Positions 44,398-52,494 of a stretch of DNA of 64,000 bases are shown here, in pieces. The notes beneath the pieces were generated by a model. It was not told the origin of the DNA. It saw nothing but the letters and a program-made list of their open reading frames with translations, and made no database searches. Position 1 is the first letter of the stretch, and each line of letters starts with the position of its first letter. The position numbers and the translations under genes were made by a program. Source of the DNA: Macrococcoides equi (lineage in GTDB: Bacteria > Bacillota > Bacilli > Staphylococcales > Staphylococcaceae); NCBI RefSeq assembly GCF_047425865.1, contig NZ_CP179735.1, one strand, 5' to 3'.

Positions 44398-45111
44398 TTA
44401 ATGCGCTGCGATGTCTTTGATGAAATTTTTCATTTGTTCATAATCGTTGACTGACTTAGATAAAAAGAATTTTTTCTGTTTTGTGACAAGGAGATTTCGC
44501 TTTTTTGTAATTGCTTCGCCAGTAAATTTTAAGCCACGCCATGTTTCTTTCTTTATTTTAATATCGCGAACATAAAATACTTCATCCAGTGGTTTACTAA
44601 ATAGTGCTGAATGCATGAATGTGTAGAGTTCACCTGCGGTACTGTCACTTTCAGCCGTACTTGCTGTTCCCTTATTGTCACGCATAAAGTCGCCTGAGTA
44701 GATAGGCAAGTCATGAATCTTTACATTCGGACGTGTGAATATTGCTAAATACAAGTGATGATCAGTCACATCACCGATAAAGAGTTCTTCCTGTCTTTCG
44801 TTATATCTTACAAGCAGTTCAACTATCCAGAAAGTAAGTGCGATAAGCAGTAAAATGACAATCAGTACGATGATCCATGAAGGAATATGAGTCATCTCGC
44901 TTATACTTTCAGTGAAAAAGAAATCCAGCGTAAACGGCAGTACACTATAAATATCCGGGAATAACAGTACCACGACCATCTGTAATAATTGTTCAAAGAT
45001 TAATAAGACGAAAATAACAAACAAAGTTGTATAGAGAAATGGTAAAAGTTTATTTACAGGTGTTCTAGAAAAAATCATTGATAAACCTCGATTCATTTTT
45101 TTTACATCCAT
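44398..45111 (-). CDS. hypothetical two-span membrane protein
   Basis: The 237-aa protein has two hydrophobic segments (about residues 22-48 and 78-104) separated by a 30-residue extracellular loop, then a ~130-residue cytoplasmic domain that may be beta-rich (EELFIGDVTDHHLYLAIFTR, FYVRDIKIKKETWRGLKFTGEAITKKRNLLV), somewhat reminiscent of PH-like domains. No family recognised. Divergent from the following anchored protein gene, 110 bp apart. Confidence 0.72.
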   Translation of the reverse strand: MDVKKMNRGLSMIFSRTPVNKLLPFLYTTLFVIFVLLIFEQLLQMVVVLLFPDIYSVLPFTLDFFFTESISEMTHIPSWIIVLIVILLLIALTFWIVELLVRYNERQEELFIGDVTDHHLYLAIFTRPNVKIHDLPIYSGDFMRDNKGTASTAESDSTAGELYTFMHSALFSKPLDEVFYVRDIKIKKETWRGLKFTGEAITKKRNLLVTKQKKFFLSKSVNDYEQMKNFIKDIAAH

Positions 45112-45221
45112 TAGATTAACACGATTTTAGTTTTTTTGTATAGTTTTTGTGTAGATTTTGCATAGCCTCGTGTTTAGAGGGTATATTTAAAGAAAATCAC
45201 GTCATAAAAGGGGATAATCGT

Positions 45222-45821
45222 ATGAATTGTAACTGCAAAAAGTCAATTGGCGCAGCTGTTCTTGTAGCAGCAAGCGGTGCACTTTATTATTTCTTAACAC
45301 AAAACCAAAAACAAAAGAACGAGGGACAGCAAGTGAAAGGTAATGAAGGGAAACAAAAAAGCGTGAACGTTGAACTTGTAAAACCAGAACCGACACCGCC
45401 TGAAGCGGTAGGTAAAGAATTTCATATGCCGCACTTTATGGTGAAGAACTTAGTCGTGACTCCAGATGATGACGGTGTCGCATTCCGTCTTGATTACCGT
45501 ATTGACCGTGTACTATATAATTACTTGATGCACAATACACCACATTATCGCTTTAGATTTACTTTACCGAGTGAGTTAAAGCCATACTTCGAAGGCAACG
45601 GTACAGCGAAGATGTTAGGAGAATTAGTGTACGGTACTGGAGAGAAGTCAGATTACAGCGTAACATTTAAATTTAAGAAAAATGATGATATCGCAAGCAG
45701 TAAAATGCATGAAATCAGTGAAACGACAGGACCTTATCATTTAGATATCGTTGACGAACAGTTGAAGGTATTAAATGAATACGATGATGTTTATGCAGCT
45801 GCTAATTTAATTAGATTTTAA
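45222..45821 (+). CDS. hypothetical membrane-anchored extracellular protein (199 aa)
   Basis: The N-terminus (MNCNCKKSIGAAVLVAASGALYYFL) is a single membrane anchor; the CNCKK before it could be cytoplasmic. A charged linker rich in Gln, Lys and Pro follows, then a ~130-residue domain of likely beta-sandwich type (GVAFRLDYRIDRVLYNYL, YRFRFTLPSELKPYF). ATG 45,222 follows AAAGGGGAT; the upstream extension has no such site. The function is unknown; it pairs divergently with the two-span membrane protein gene. Confidence 0.72.
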   Translation: MNCNCKKSIGAAVLVAASGALYYFLTQNQKQKNEGQQVKGNEGKQKSVNVELVKPEPTPPEAVGKEFHMPHFMVKNLVVTPDDDGVAFRLDYRIDRVLYNYLMHNTPHYRFRFTLPSELKPYFEGNGTAKMLGELVYGTGEKSDYSVTFKFKKNDDIASSKMHEISETTGPYHLDIVDEQLKVLNEYDDVYAAANLIRF

Positions 45822-45830
45822 ATTTTTAGG

Positions 45831-45863
45831 CATCACAGTCATATATGGTTGTGATGTTTTTTT
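45831..45863 (+). terminator. terminator of the anchored protein gene
   Basis: A 13-bp stem with two G-T pairs (45,831-45,843 with 45,844-45,856) is followed by seven T. Confidence 0.75.
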
Positions 45864-45893
45864 GATGAGTGAGGTGAAATGGGGATGTCGGAG

Positions 45894-45926
45894 ATGGTTG
45901 CGATAAAGTCGAAATATCGCGACCAT
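45894..45926. repeat. solitary 33-bp palindrome of the 12-9-12 family
   Basis: ATGGTTGCGATA, spacer AAGTCGAAA, TATCGCGACCAT: 12-nt arms (11 Watson-Crick pairs and one G-T) around a 9-nt spacer. The inner GATA/TATC, the spacer beginning AA and ending A, and both lengths equal those of the two 62-bp arrays, but the outer arm bases differ. It lies between two convergent terminators and has no T-run of its own. Confidence 0.8.
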
Positions 45927-45950
45927 TCTGCTTAACATCGCCCTCCAACC

Positions 45951-45980
45951 AAAAAAGCCACCCTGATTTAAGAGTGGCTT
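45951..45980 (-). terminator. terminator of the mcc-luxS operon
   Basis: A stem AAGCCAC (45,955-45,961) with GTGGCTT (45,974-45,980), extended by CT/AG, is followed on the minus strand by six U. Confidence 0.78.
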
Positions 45981-45994
45981 CATATTAACATCAT

Positions 45995-46480
45995 CTATTC
46001 AGTTGGTGCTTTACCTTCCTGGTAAATATTGCGCCATCCGTCTTTTTTACTTAACATTTCTTTCGCGATTGCTTGTGCGCCTTCAAGTGAATGGCTTGCT
46101 GCCCAGCCGCATTGTACTTCATTACATGCTGGAACTTCTGTTGCGCGAAGCACATCATTTAATGTTTTCTCTAGTACTACAAGGACATCTTCATAATCGT
46201 CATGATTGATTAATGAAAGATAGAATCCTGTTTGACAACCCATTGGAGAAAGATCGACTACTTTATCTGTATGATTACGGATATTTTCTGCCATTAAATG
46301 CTCTAATGAATGTAACCCAGGCATCTCCATATGTTCTTTATTAGGTTGTTTGAAGCGGATGTCATATTTATGGATCACGTCACCATTAACGCCTTCTTTC
46401 AGCCCGGCTAAACGGACGAAAGGTGCATCAACGATTGTGTGATCTAGATTGAAACTTTCAACGTTCATTTTCTGTGTCAT
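45995..46480 (-). CDS. luxS: S-ribosylhomocysteine lyase
   Basis: The 161-aa metalloenzyme splits S-ribosylhomocysteine into homocysteine and the AI-2 precursor DPD. Metal ligands His57 and His61 (LHSLEHLM) and Cys124 (EVQCGWAASH), base Glu60 and catalytic Cys82 (GCQTGFY) are all present. The start follows TAGGAGGG. It is the last gene of an operon with mccA and mccB, which turn its homocysteine into cysteine, so its main local role is the activated-methyl cycle. The nucleosidase that feeds it (mtnN) is not in the window. Confidence 0.97.
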   Translation of the reverse strand: MTQKMNVESFNLDHTIVDAPFVRLAGLKEGVNGDVIHKYDIRFKQPNKEHMEMPGLHSLEHLMAENIRNHTDKVVDLSPMGCQTGFYLSLINHDDYEDVLVVLEKTLNDVLRATEVPACNEVQCGWAASHSLEGAQAIAKEMLSKKDGWRNIYQEGKAPTE

Positions 46481-46495
46481 AATAGCCCTCCTAAA

Positions 46496-47641
46496 TTATT
46501 GAAGTAATTCAAATCCTGCTTTTAGATCTTCAAGTAAGTCCTCACTATCTTCAATACCCACTGAGATACGAACTAATCCATCTGTAATGCCTAATTCTAA
46601 ACGACGTTCACGTGGAATTGAAGCGTGTGTCATCTGACTTGGTACAGAGATTAAACTTTCAACGGCACCTAGTGATTCTGCTAATGTAAAGTATTTCAAT
46701 GATTTCACAAGTAATTCAGCATTCTCTTTAGAACCGACATCAAATGAAATCATACCGCCATATCCATTACTTTGAGATTCATGAATTGCTTTACGTTCTG
46801 CATCAAGTAATGACGGATGGAAAACTTTCGTTACTTTTTCATTGTTCGTTAAATAATCAACGATCTTCATCGTCGTTTTTTCTGTTTGTTCCATACGCAG
46901 TGCAAGTGTTTTAATTCCACGTACGAGTAAGAAGCTGTCTTGTGGCCCAAGAACGCCGCCAACTGAGTTCTGGATAAAGTGAATTTGCTCAGATAATTCA
47001 GTTGTACGAGACACAAGCAGTCCTGCTACGACATCACTATGTCCACCAATATATTTTGTTGCTGAATGCAGCACAATATCAACACCTAAATCAATTGGAT
47101 TCTGGAAGTATGGTGTCATGAATGTATTATCTACGACTGAAATTAAGTTATTTTCTTTAGCAATTTCAACCATTGCACGAATATCTGTTACGTTCAGTAA
47201 TGGATTAGTCGGTGTTTCGATATAGAGCATTTTCGTTTCTTTTGTAATGGCTGCTTTAACCGCTTCAACGTCTGTTGTATCTACAAACGTTGACTTAATG
47301 CCGATGCGATCGAAGACTTTCGTGAATACACGATAAGTCCCGCCGTATACATCACTACCTACAACGATGTGGTCACCTGCATTCAGTAACATCACTACAG
47401 TTGAAACTGCAGCCATCCCTGATCCAAATGCAAACCCTTCGTGTCCATGCTCGATATCAGCGATTAAAGTTTCTAATGCTGTACGTGTCGGATTTTTTGT
47501 ACGTGAATATTCATAACCTTGACGTAAATTACCAATGCCGTCTTGTTTATATGTGCTCGTTTGATATATAGGTGTATTCACTGAACCTGTAAATGCGTCA
47601 GTAGTTTGGCCACCGTGAATCATCATCGTTTTTTTCTTCAT
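46496..47641 (-). CDS. mccB: cystathionine gamma-lyase / homocysteine gamma-lyase
   Basis: The 381-aa PLP enzyme of the Cys/Met metabolism family has the PLP Lys196 in LHSATKYIGGHSD, the substrate-phosphate region YEYSRTKNPTR and FGSGMAAVSTV, and AESLGAVESL near the C-terminus. It cleaves cystathionine to cysteine. It starts 2 bp after the fused mccA gene, with its ribosome site inside that gene's end, and precedes luxS. Cystathionine gamma-synthase activity cannot be excluded by sequence, but the context favours the lyase. Confidence 0.93.
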   Translation of the reverse strand: MKKKTMMIHGGQTTDAFTGSVNTPIYQTSTYKQDGIGNLRQGYEYSRTKNPTRTALETLIADIEHGHEGFAFGSGMAAVSTVVMLLNAGDHIVVGSDVYGGTYRVFTKVFDRIGIKSTFVDTTDVEAVKAAITKETKMLYIETPTNPLLNVTDIRAMVEIAKENNLISVVDNTFMTPYFQNPIDLGVDIVLHSATKYIGGHSDVVAGLLVSRTTELSEQIHFIQNSVGGVLGPQDSFLLVRGIKTLALRMEQTEKTTMKIVDYLTNNEKVTKVFHPSLLDAERKAIHESQSNGYGGMISFDVGSKENAELLVKSLKYFTLAESLGAVESLISVPSQMTHASIPRERRLELGITDGLVRISVGIEDSEDLLEDLKAGFELLQ

Positions 47642-47643
47642 AG

Positions 47644-49164
47644 TTATTCTCCTTCGATATTAAAGATTTCTTTTGATAGATATCTGTCGCTTGCATCCGG
47701 GAAGATGACGACAATATTTTGGTTAGTAAAGTGTGCTTGCTGGTTGAGTGCCGCTTGAAGTGCAGCACCGGATGAACTACCTTGCATTAACCCTTCAAGT
47801 TTAGCAAGTTCTGATACTTTAGTAAAAGCATTGATATCAGAAATGGTTTCAACAGCATCGATTAATGTTTTTGGTAAGAACGCTGGCCATGACTCAACAC
47901 CGATACCTTCTGTACGATGACTGCCTGACTCACCGCCATTTAAGATAGAACCTTCTGGCTCCACAATCACTTTATGGGCATCTTTAAAGTAATGTGCAAG
48001 ACCTGTAAACGTACCGCCGCTTCCTGCACCGGCAACGATCATATCCACACGACCGACCGCTTTAATAATTTCATTTGCCAATCCTTCGTAACTTGACGGA
48101 TTGTCAGCTGATTCGAATTGATTGGTGAAGAATGCACCAGTTTCATGTGCATATTTCAGTGCTTCCTCACGTGCATAAAGCATCCCTTTTTCAGTGGGGG
48201 TATTAATAATTTCAGCGCCAAGTGCACGCATGATGCTTTGCTTTTCCACACTGAATTTCTCCGGAACATACACGCGTAACTTCAAATCAAACTTTTGACA
48301 AACGAGTGCCAGGCCGATTCCAGTATTACCGGCAGTCGCTTCAACGACTAAACCGTTCTTGATATCACCACGCGCTAATGCTTTCGTAATAATATTGAAT
48401 CCCAGGCGGTCTTTTACTGAGCCGCCTAAGTTGTGGTTTTCAAGTTTAGCAAAGATACGGTTCCCTTCATTTAATGGAAATGCAGTGATTTCAACCATTG
48501 GGGTATTACCGATGAGGTCGAATGGTTTTTGGATTGTCTTTTTCTTAAGTACTTGCAAGTGTGCAAAGTGATTCAGCTGCACATCCTCATAATCAAAGCC
48601 ATTACGCTCTGCAATATGCATCATCGTTTCTTTCAATGGATAGTATTCTCGGTTAAGGTCTTCAACCAGATTGTTAAATCCAAGTGATGTGTAATGCGTA
48701 ATCATTTCCTGCTTTTCTGCTGCAGAATTAAAGATAGTATCAAGGATAATCACGCGACCTTCATCATTTAATAATTCAGCATACTTACCGAGTGCGATAT
48801 CCTTTTCGATATCTGTTAAATGATGAAAGGCAAAAGAAGAGATAAATGTATCGGCAGGTTCGGGTTTGAAGTGTAGAAAGTCGCCACGTTCAAAAGCAAT
48901 CCCTGTCTTTTGTTCACCGATCGCTGCCATTTCTTCACTCGGTTCGATTGCACGCACCTCTAAACCCTTAGCCAGTAATTTACGCGTCATATTACCGGTA
49001 CCTGGCCCGAATTCAACAACCGTACCAGTTGCTTGTTTTACAGCTTGCTCAATCATAAAGTCATAGTTGATAAACACATCATGATACTCTGGATCCTGAC
49101 CTGAGACAAAGTTATCATATTCAGTCGCCCAGTCTTTAAATATATCCATAAAAGGTAAACTCAT
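47644..49164 (-). CDS. fusion of YrrT-like SAM methyltransferase and MccA (cystathionine beta-synthase)
   Basis: A single 506-aa frame joins two enzymes. Residues 1 to about 207 are a class I SAM-dependent methyltransferase (FKDWATEYDNFV, motif I EFGPGTGN at 51-58, HHLTDIEKDI). Residues from about 215 are a PLP cysteine-synthase-fold enzyme (LIGNTPMVEI, Lys251 in GGSVKDRLGFN, TAGNTGIG, GAGSGGTFTG) of the MccA/YrhA type that condenses homocysteine with O-acetylserine. The junction (HLQVLKKKTIQKPFDLIGN) has no stop and no Met. Bacillus carries yrrT and mccA as separate genes of one operon. ATG 49,164 matches the YrrT start and follows AGGAGCG; a longer frame begins at 49,245. Confidence 0.9.
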   Translation of the reverse strand: MSLPFMDIFKDWATEYDNFVSGQDPEYHDVFINYDFMIEQAVKQATGTVVEFGPGTGNMTRKLLAKGLEVRAIEPSEEMAAIGEQKTGIAFERGDFLHFKPEPADTFISSFAFHHLTDIEKDIALGKYAELLNDEGRVIILDTIFNSAAEKQEMITHYTSLGFNNLVEDLNREYYPLKETMMHIAERNGFDYEDVQLNHFAHLQVLKKKTIQKPFDLIGNTPMVEITAFPLNEGNRIFAKLENHNLGGSVKDRLGFNIITKALARGDIKNGLVVEATAGNTGIGLALVCQKFDLKLRVYVPEKFSVEKQSIMRALGAEIINTPTEKGMLYAREEALKYAHETGAFFTNQFESADNPSSYEGLANEIIKAVGRVDMIVAGAGSGGTFTGLAHYFKDAHKVIVEPEGSILNGGESGSHRTEGIGVESWPAFLPKTLIDAVETISDINAFTKVSELAKLEGLMQGSSSGAALQAALNQQAHFTNQNIVVIFPDASDRYLSKEIFNIEGE

Positions 49165-49254
49165 ATTAACATTCGCTCCTAAATTATAATTAATCTTATC
49201 GGTTAACTCGGGATTAATAATAACATGCACATGGTGATAAGACAATAAAATAGT

Positions 49255-49283
49255 TTGTGAACACAGTCACAATGTTGTATAAT
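49255..49283 (+). promoter_or_regulatory. sigma-A promoter of the GrpB-family gene
   Basis: TTGTGA (49,255-49,260), 17 nt and TATAAT (49,278-49,283), 34 bp before the start codon. Confidence 0.75.
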
Positions 49284-49317
49284 ATTACTATTACATATTT
49301 TTGAAAGCTGGTGACGC

Positions 49318-49857
49318 ATGAAAAGGATCGTTGTATTGCCTTATGATAGCATATGGCAGCATTTATATTTAGATGAACTGAGAAAGCTTAAAGCAAGCAT
49401 TAAAGAACATGCAGACAACATCATGCACATCGGCTCAACTGCAATACCAGGGATGTGTGCGAAACCTATCATTGATATGATGATTGTCACTAAAAGTCTT
49501 AAGCTTTTTGACACACAGCACGAGGCACTGCTTCGACTTGGTTATGAGCGTATTTCACCAGAATTTAAAGATAGTCTTCAATATGTTAAGCGTTTTTCAG
49601 GTGACCGCACGCATCAGCTGTATATTTTTCCGGTGCAGCATGTAAAGATTGGAGAGATGGTCGCTTTAACAGCATATTTAAAGTATTTTCCTGGTGAAAT
49701 GGAACGCTATAATAATGTCAAAAGAGAGCTTGCGAAGCTGTATCCGTTTGACGTTGAAGCATATGAGCAATCAAAAATAATATTTATAACAGTGATGACG
49801 GTCAAAGCCGTTGATTGGTATAAAACACGTAATGAACAGGATTTTTCAATTTTATAA
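49318..49857 (+). CDS. GrpB/UPF0157 nucleotidyltransferase-fold protein
   Basis: The 179-aa protein has the UPF0157 core HIGSTAIPGMCAKPIIDMMI, a nucleotidyltransferase-like GS...D.D arrangement in which the second Asp is replaced by a Met, then the YVKRFSGDRTHQLYIFP and AYLKYFPGEMERYNNVKREL stretches. Some relatives are fused to CoaE. Function is unproven. It has its own promoter and terminator, divergent from the mcc-luxS operon. Confidence 0.85.
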   Translation: MKRIVVLPYDSIWQHLYLDELRKLKASIKEHADNIMHIGSTAIPGMCAKPIIDMMIVTKSLKLFDTQHEALLRLGYERISPEFKDSLQYVKRFSGDRTHQLYIFPVQHVKIGEMVALTAYLKYFPGEMERYNNVKRELAKLYPFDVEAYEQSKIIFITVMTVKAVDWYKTRNEQDFSIL

Positions 49858-49869
49858 AAATTTTTAACT

Positions 49870-49901
49870 GGAAAGGACAATAGTTGTGCTTTCCTTTTTT
49901 A
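49870..49901 (+). terminator. terminator of the GrpB-family gene
   Basis: A stem (49,870-49,880 with 49,884-49,894) with one internal G-G mismatch is followed by TTTTTT. Confidence 0.78.
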
Positions 49902-49902
49902 T

Positions 49903-49919
49903 TTGTATGAATCATACAA
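49903..49919 (+). promoter_or_regulatory. 17-bp palindrome before the two-component operon
   Basis: TTGTATGA-A-TCATACAA is a perfect 8-1-8 palindrome 59-75 bp before the response regulator. A TATTAT box follows at 49,938-49,943 without a good -35, so the palindrome sits where an activator would bind. Confidence 0.5.
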
Positions 49920-49978
49920 TTTTAGTGGAATATTTGTTATTATTACTAAATAAATGCACTTTTAAAGGAGTCTATCAA

Positions 49979-50653
49979 ATGCCGTCAATATTAATCGTAG
50001 AAGATGAGATTGAAATTGCTGAACTAATTAAATTTATACTGATGCGTGAAGGATTTAACACCGTTGATATTGCTTCAACTTTTAATCAGGCAAAAGAGAT
50101 GATCATAAATCCTTATGATGCCTATTTGCTGGACATTAATTTAGGTGACGGGTCGGGTTATGACCTGGGAAATGATATTCGCAAAATTACTGACGCACCG
50201 ATTCTCTATGTGTCAGCCAATACGCAGGATCGTGATAAGATTAAAGGTTTCCAAAATGGTGCGGATGACTATATCACTAAACCTTTTAATCCGATGGAAC
50301 TTGCAGTAAGAGTAAAGGTCAACGTTGATCGCTATTTAAAGACTGGAGGAGCGCGTAATGCACTCTTTAACTTTGATGAGCGCAACGGAGAACTGACTGT
50401 ACGCGATCAGAAATATTTATTGTCCGGGAAACAGTATTTATTAATGCAGTATCTCTATGAGCATAAAGACGAGATTTGTACAAAAGAGCAGATTTATGAA
50501 GCCGTGTGGGAGAATCAGTTTGTCGATGATAATACAGTGATGGTACATATTCGGAAGCTAAGAGAGAAACTTGAGGAAGACCCGAGTCACCCAAAACTGT
50601 TAGTAACTTCACGTGGTGTAGGTTACATCCTTAATACAGGTACACGTCAATGA
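49979..50653 (+). CDS. OmpR/PhoB-family response regulator
   Basis: The 224-aa regulator has a receiver (EDE acidic pocket at 8-10, phospho-acceptor Asp52 in YLLDINLGDGSG, Lys in DDYITKPFNP) and a C-terminal winged helix (LLMQYLYEHKDEICTKEQIYEAVW, HIRKLREKLEEDPSHPK, GVGYIL). ATG 49,979 follows AAAGGAG; the longer frame is spurious. It overlaps the sensor kinase by ATGA. Targets unknown; the palindrome upstream may be autoregulatory. Confidence 0.94.
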   Translation: MPSILIVEDEIEIAELIKFILMREGFNTVDIASTFNQAKEMIINPYDAYLLDINLGDGSGYDLGNDIRKITDAPILYVSANTQDRDKIKGFQNGADDYITKPFNPMELAVRVKVNVDRYLKTGGARNALFNFDERNGELTVRDQKYLLSGKQYLLMQYLYEHKDEICTKEQIYEAVWENQFVDDNTVMVHIRKLREKLEEDPSHPKLLVTSRGVGYILNTGTRQ

Positions 50654-52293
50654 ATATCAGCAAAAAATTTATGATACGCTTTATTCGTTACTTTTTAATT
50701 TTTTATTTTTCAGTGACTTTCATCATCTGTTCATTTTTCGTATATTTTTTATTTTCGACAGAACAGAATTTCTTTGAAGAGGATTTACAGGTGGTTGACT
50801 CGTTTACGATGAGCCAGTATTTTAAGATGACGAAAAACAGTGCACAACCCCATAAAAATATGCTGCGTTATGTCAAAAAGCAGGACGGCATCATTATCGT
50901 CAAAAATAAACAGGATAAAATTATCTATTCCTCACAAAGTGATTATCACTTGCGTCCACTCTATACTTACAGCTCTGAAGAGCTTACGACATGGGAGATG
51001 CCGGGTGGTCAGCAAGTACTTTATCTGCAGCATGTCACATTGAACAACGCGAAGCATCAGCTTGAGCAAGGAGATAAAGATGCAAAATCATTTATTGAAA
51101 CCCATCAGCTCGCATTGTTTGAAGCAGACAAGTCACGCCTTAATAAAATATACGGTGCTTTTGATAGTGGTGTGATCAATGACAATCTATTCAAGCATAA
51201 GAACCATGATAATTTTCAGCAGTATTTCTATGTAACCTTTGTAAAGGGCAATAAGCAATACTATGTGATTCAGAAGAATCCTGAACCTGAAGATACAAAA
51301 GAAATATTTGCAGAGAATAGTTTTTTGTATGACGAAGATTTTATTTATATTGTTAAGAAATTTTTCGTATGGTATGCGTGGATGAATCTTGTTGTACTAC
51401 TTGCGATACTTGCATTATCATTTTTCATCGGCAGTCGTTTAGCCCAGCCGTTACGCCATTTTTCATTGTGGCTTGACCGTCTGGCTAAGGGTGACTACAC
51501 GGTACTCAATAATGATAAAATCTATAAGAATGGCAGACTTCGCAGAAAGTATCGCATGTATAGTTCGATAGATGGTGCGATCGCGAAGCTTACCGGTAAA
51601 CTCGCTGATGATAATAATTACCAGCGCAAGATGAATATTCAGCGTGAAAACTGGGTGCGCGGCATAACGCATGATTTAAAGACGCCGCTTAGTTCAATCT
51701 ATGGATACGCTAAAATATTAAATAGTGAGATGAATCTTGAAGTAAGTGAGCAAAAGAAATTTATCGGTATTATTGAAGATAAAGCGCTATATATCGATCA
51801 GTTACTCAAAGACTTGAACATGGTGTACCAGCTAAAAAGTGATGGCATTCAGTTCCATACCGAAGAGACACCACTAGCAGCTTATATAGAAGCATTCGTT
51901 TCGCAATATGGGAATAAAGGCTTAAGCTATGTCCACAAAGAAAATGCTGAAATCCATATTGATAAATCACGTATGGACCGTGTACTGACGAATATTGTAT
52001 CCAATAGCTTTACCCATAATACGAGTGTAGAAGTATGGATCAACACTTATGTGAACGGTGATAATGCGGTGATTGAGATTGCGGATAACGGTCAAGGTAT
52101 CCCGCAGGAAGAACTCACACATATCTTCGAGCAATTTTACCGAGGGAAGAAGACGAATGAACATCATAACGGGAGTGGTCTCGGATTAGCGGTAGCTAAA
52201 GAAATCGTAGAATTACATGACGGTACGATAGATGTTGTAAGCTCAGTGGCTGGAACAAAGTTTTTAATTACATTACCAGCAAAAGCATATTGA
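50650..52293 (+). CDS. sensor histidine kinase
   Basis: The 547-aa membrane kinase has TM1 at about residues 10-34, an extracellular sensor of about 210 residues, TM2 near 240-262, HAMP-like linker (RLAQPLRHFSLWLDRLAKGDY), HisKA with the His of RGITHDLKTPLSSIYGY, and HATPase_c with N box NIVSNSFTHN, G1 DNGQGIPQEEL and G2 NGSGLGLAVAKEI. The unusually large extracellular region suggests a specific ligand. Coupled to the response regulator by a 4-bp overlap. Confidence 0.94.
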   Translation: MNISKKFMIRFIRYFLIFYFSVTFIICSFFVYFLFSTEQNFFEEDLQVVDSFTMSQYFKMTKNSAQPHKNMLRYVKKQDGIIIVKNKQDKIIYSSQSDYHLRPLYTYSSEELTTWEMPGGQQVLYLQHVTLNNAKHQLEQGDKDAKSFIETHQLALFEADKSRLNKIYGAFDSGVINDNLFKHKNHDNFQQYFYVTFVKGNKQYYVIQKNPEPEDTKEIFAENSFLYDEDFIYIVKKFFVWYAWMNLVVLLAILALSFFIGSRLAQPLRHFSLWLDRLAKGDYTVLNNDKIYKNGRLRRKYRMYSSIDGAIAKLTGKLADDNNYQRKMNIQRENWVRGITHDLKTPLSSIYGYAKILNSEMNLEVSEQKKFIGIIEDKALYIDQLLKDLNMVYQLKSDGIQFHTEETPLAAYIEAFVSQYGNKGLSYVHKENAEIHIDKSRMDRVLTNIVSNSFTHNTSVEVWINTYVNGDNAVIEIADNGQGIPQEELTHIFEQFYRGKKTNEHHNGSGLGLAVAKEIVELHDGTIDVVSSVAGTKFLITLPAKAY

Positions 52294-52342
52294 TATTTGA
52301 CAGAATTTATTGAAAAATATATAGTTAATATTAAAATAATAA

Positions 52343-52435
52343 CTTATCAAGACGGATCGAGGGAAGGGCCTGATGACATCCAGCAACCTGCGTAACGTAA
52401 GGTGCTAATTCCTACAGCGATAGCTGGCAGATAAG
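52343..52435 (+). ncRNA. SAM-I (S box) riboswitch aptamer
   Basis: The element opens with CTTATCAAGA and closes with GATAAG (P1), with the conserved core GAGGGA, GGCCTGATGA, CAGCAACC and AAGGTGCTAATTCC in order. This matches the S-box aptamer, which binds S-adenosylmethionine. With SAM the downstream terminator should form, switching off the M20/ATP-grasp genes when methionine/SAM is plentiful. Confidence 0.95.
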
Positions 52436-52443
52436 GACGTGTA

Positions 52444-52473
52444 GACATTCCTATCTGGGAATGTCTTTTTTTT
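52444..52473 (+). terminator. riboswitch-controlled terminator
   Basis: An 8-bp stem (52,444-52,451 with 52,458-52,465) is followed by eight T, 9 nt after the SAM aptamer and 22 bp before the first coding start. Confidence 0.9.
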
Positions 52474-52494
52474 AAAGTTAAAGGGGCGTATACA

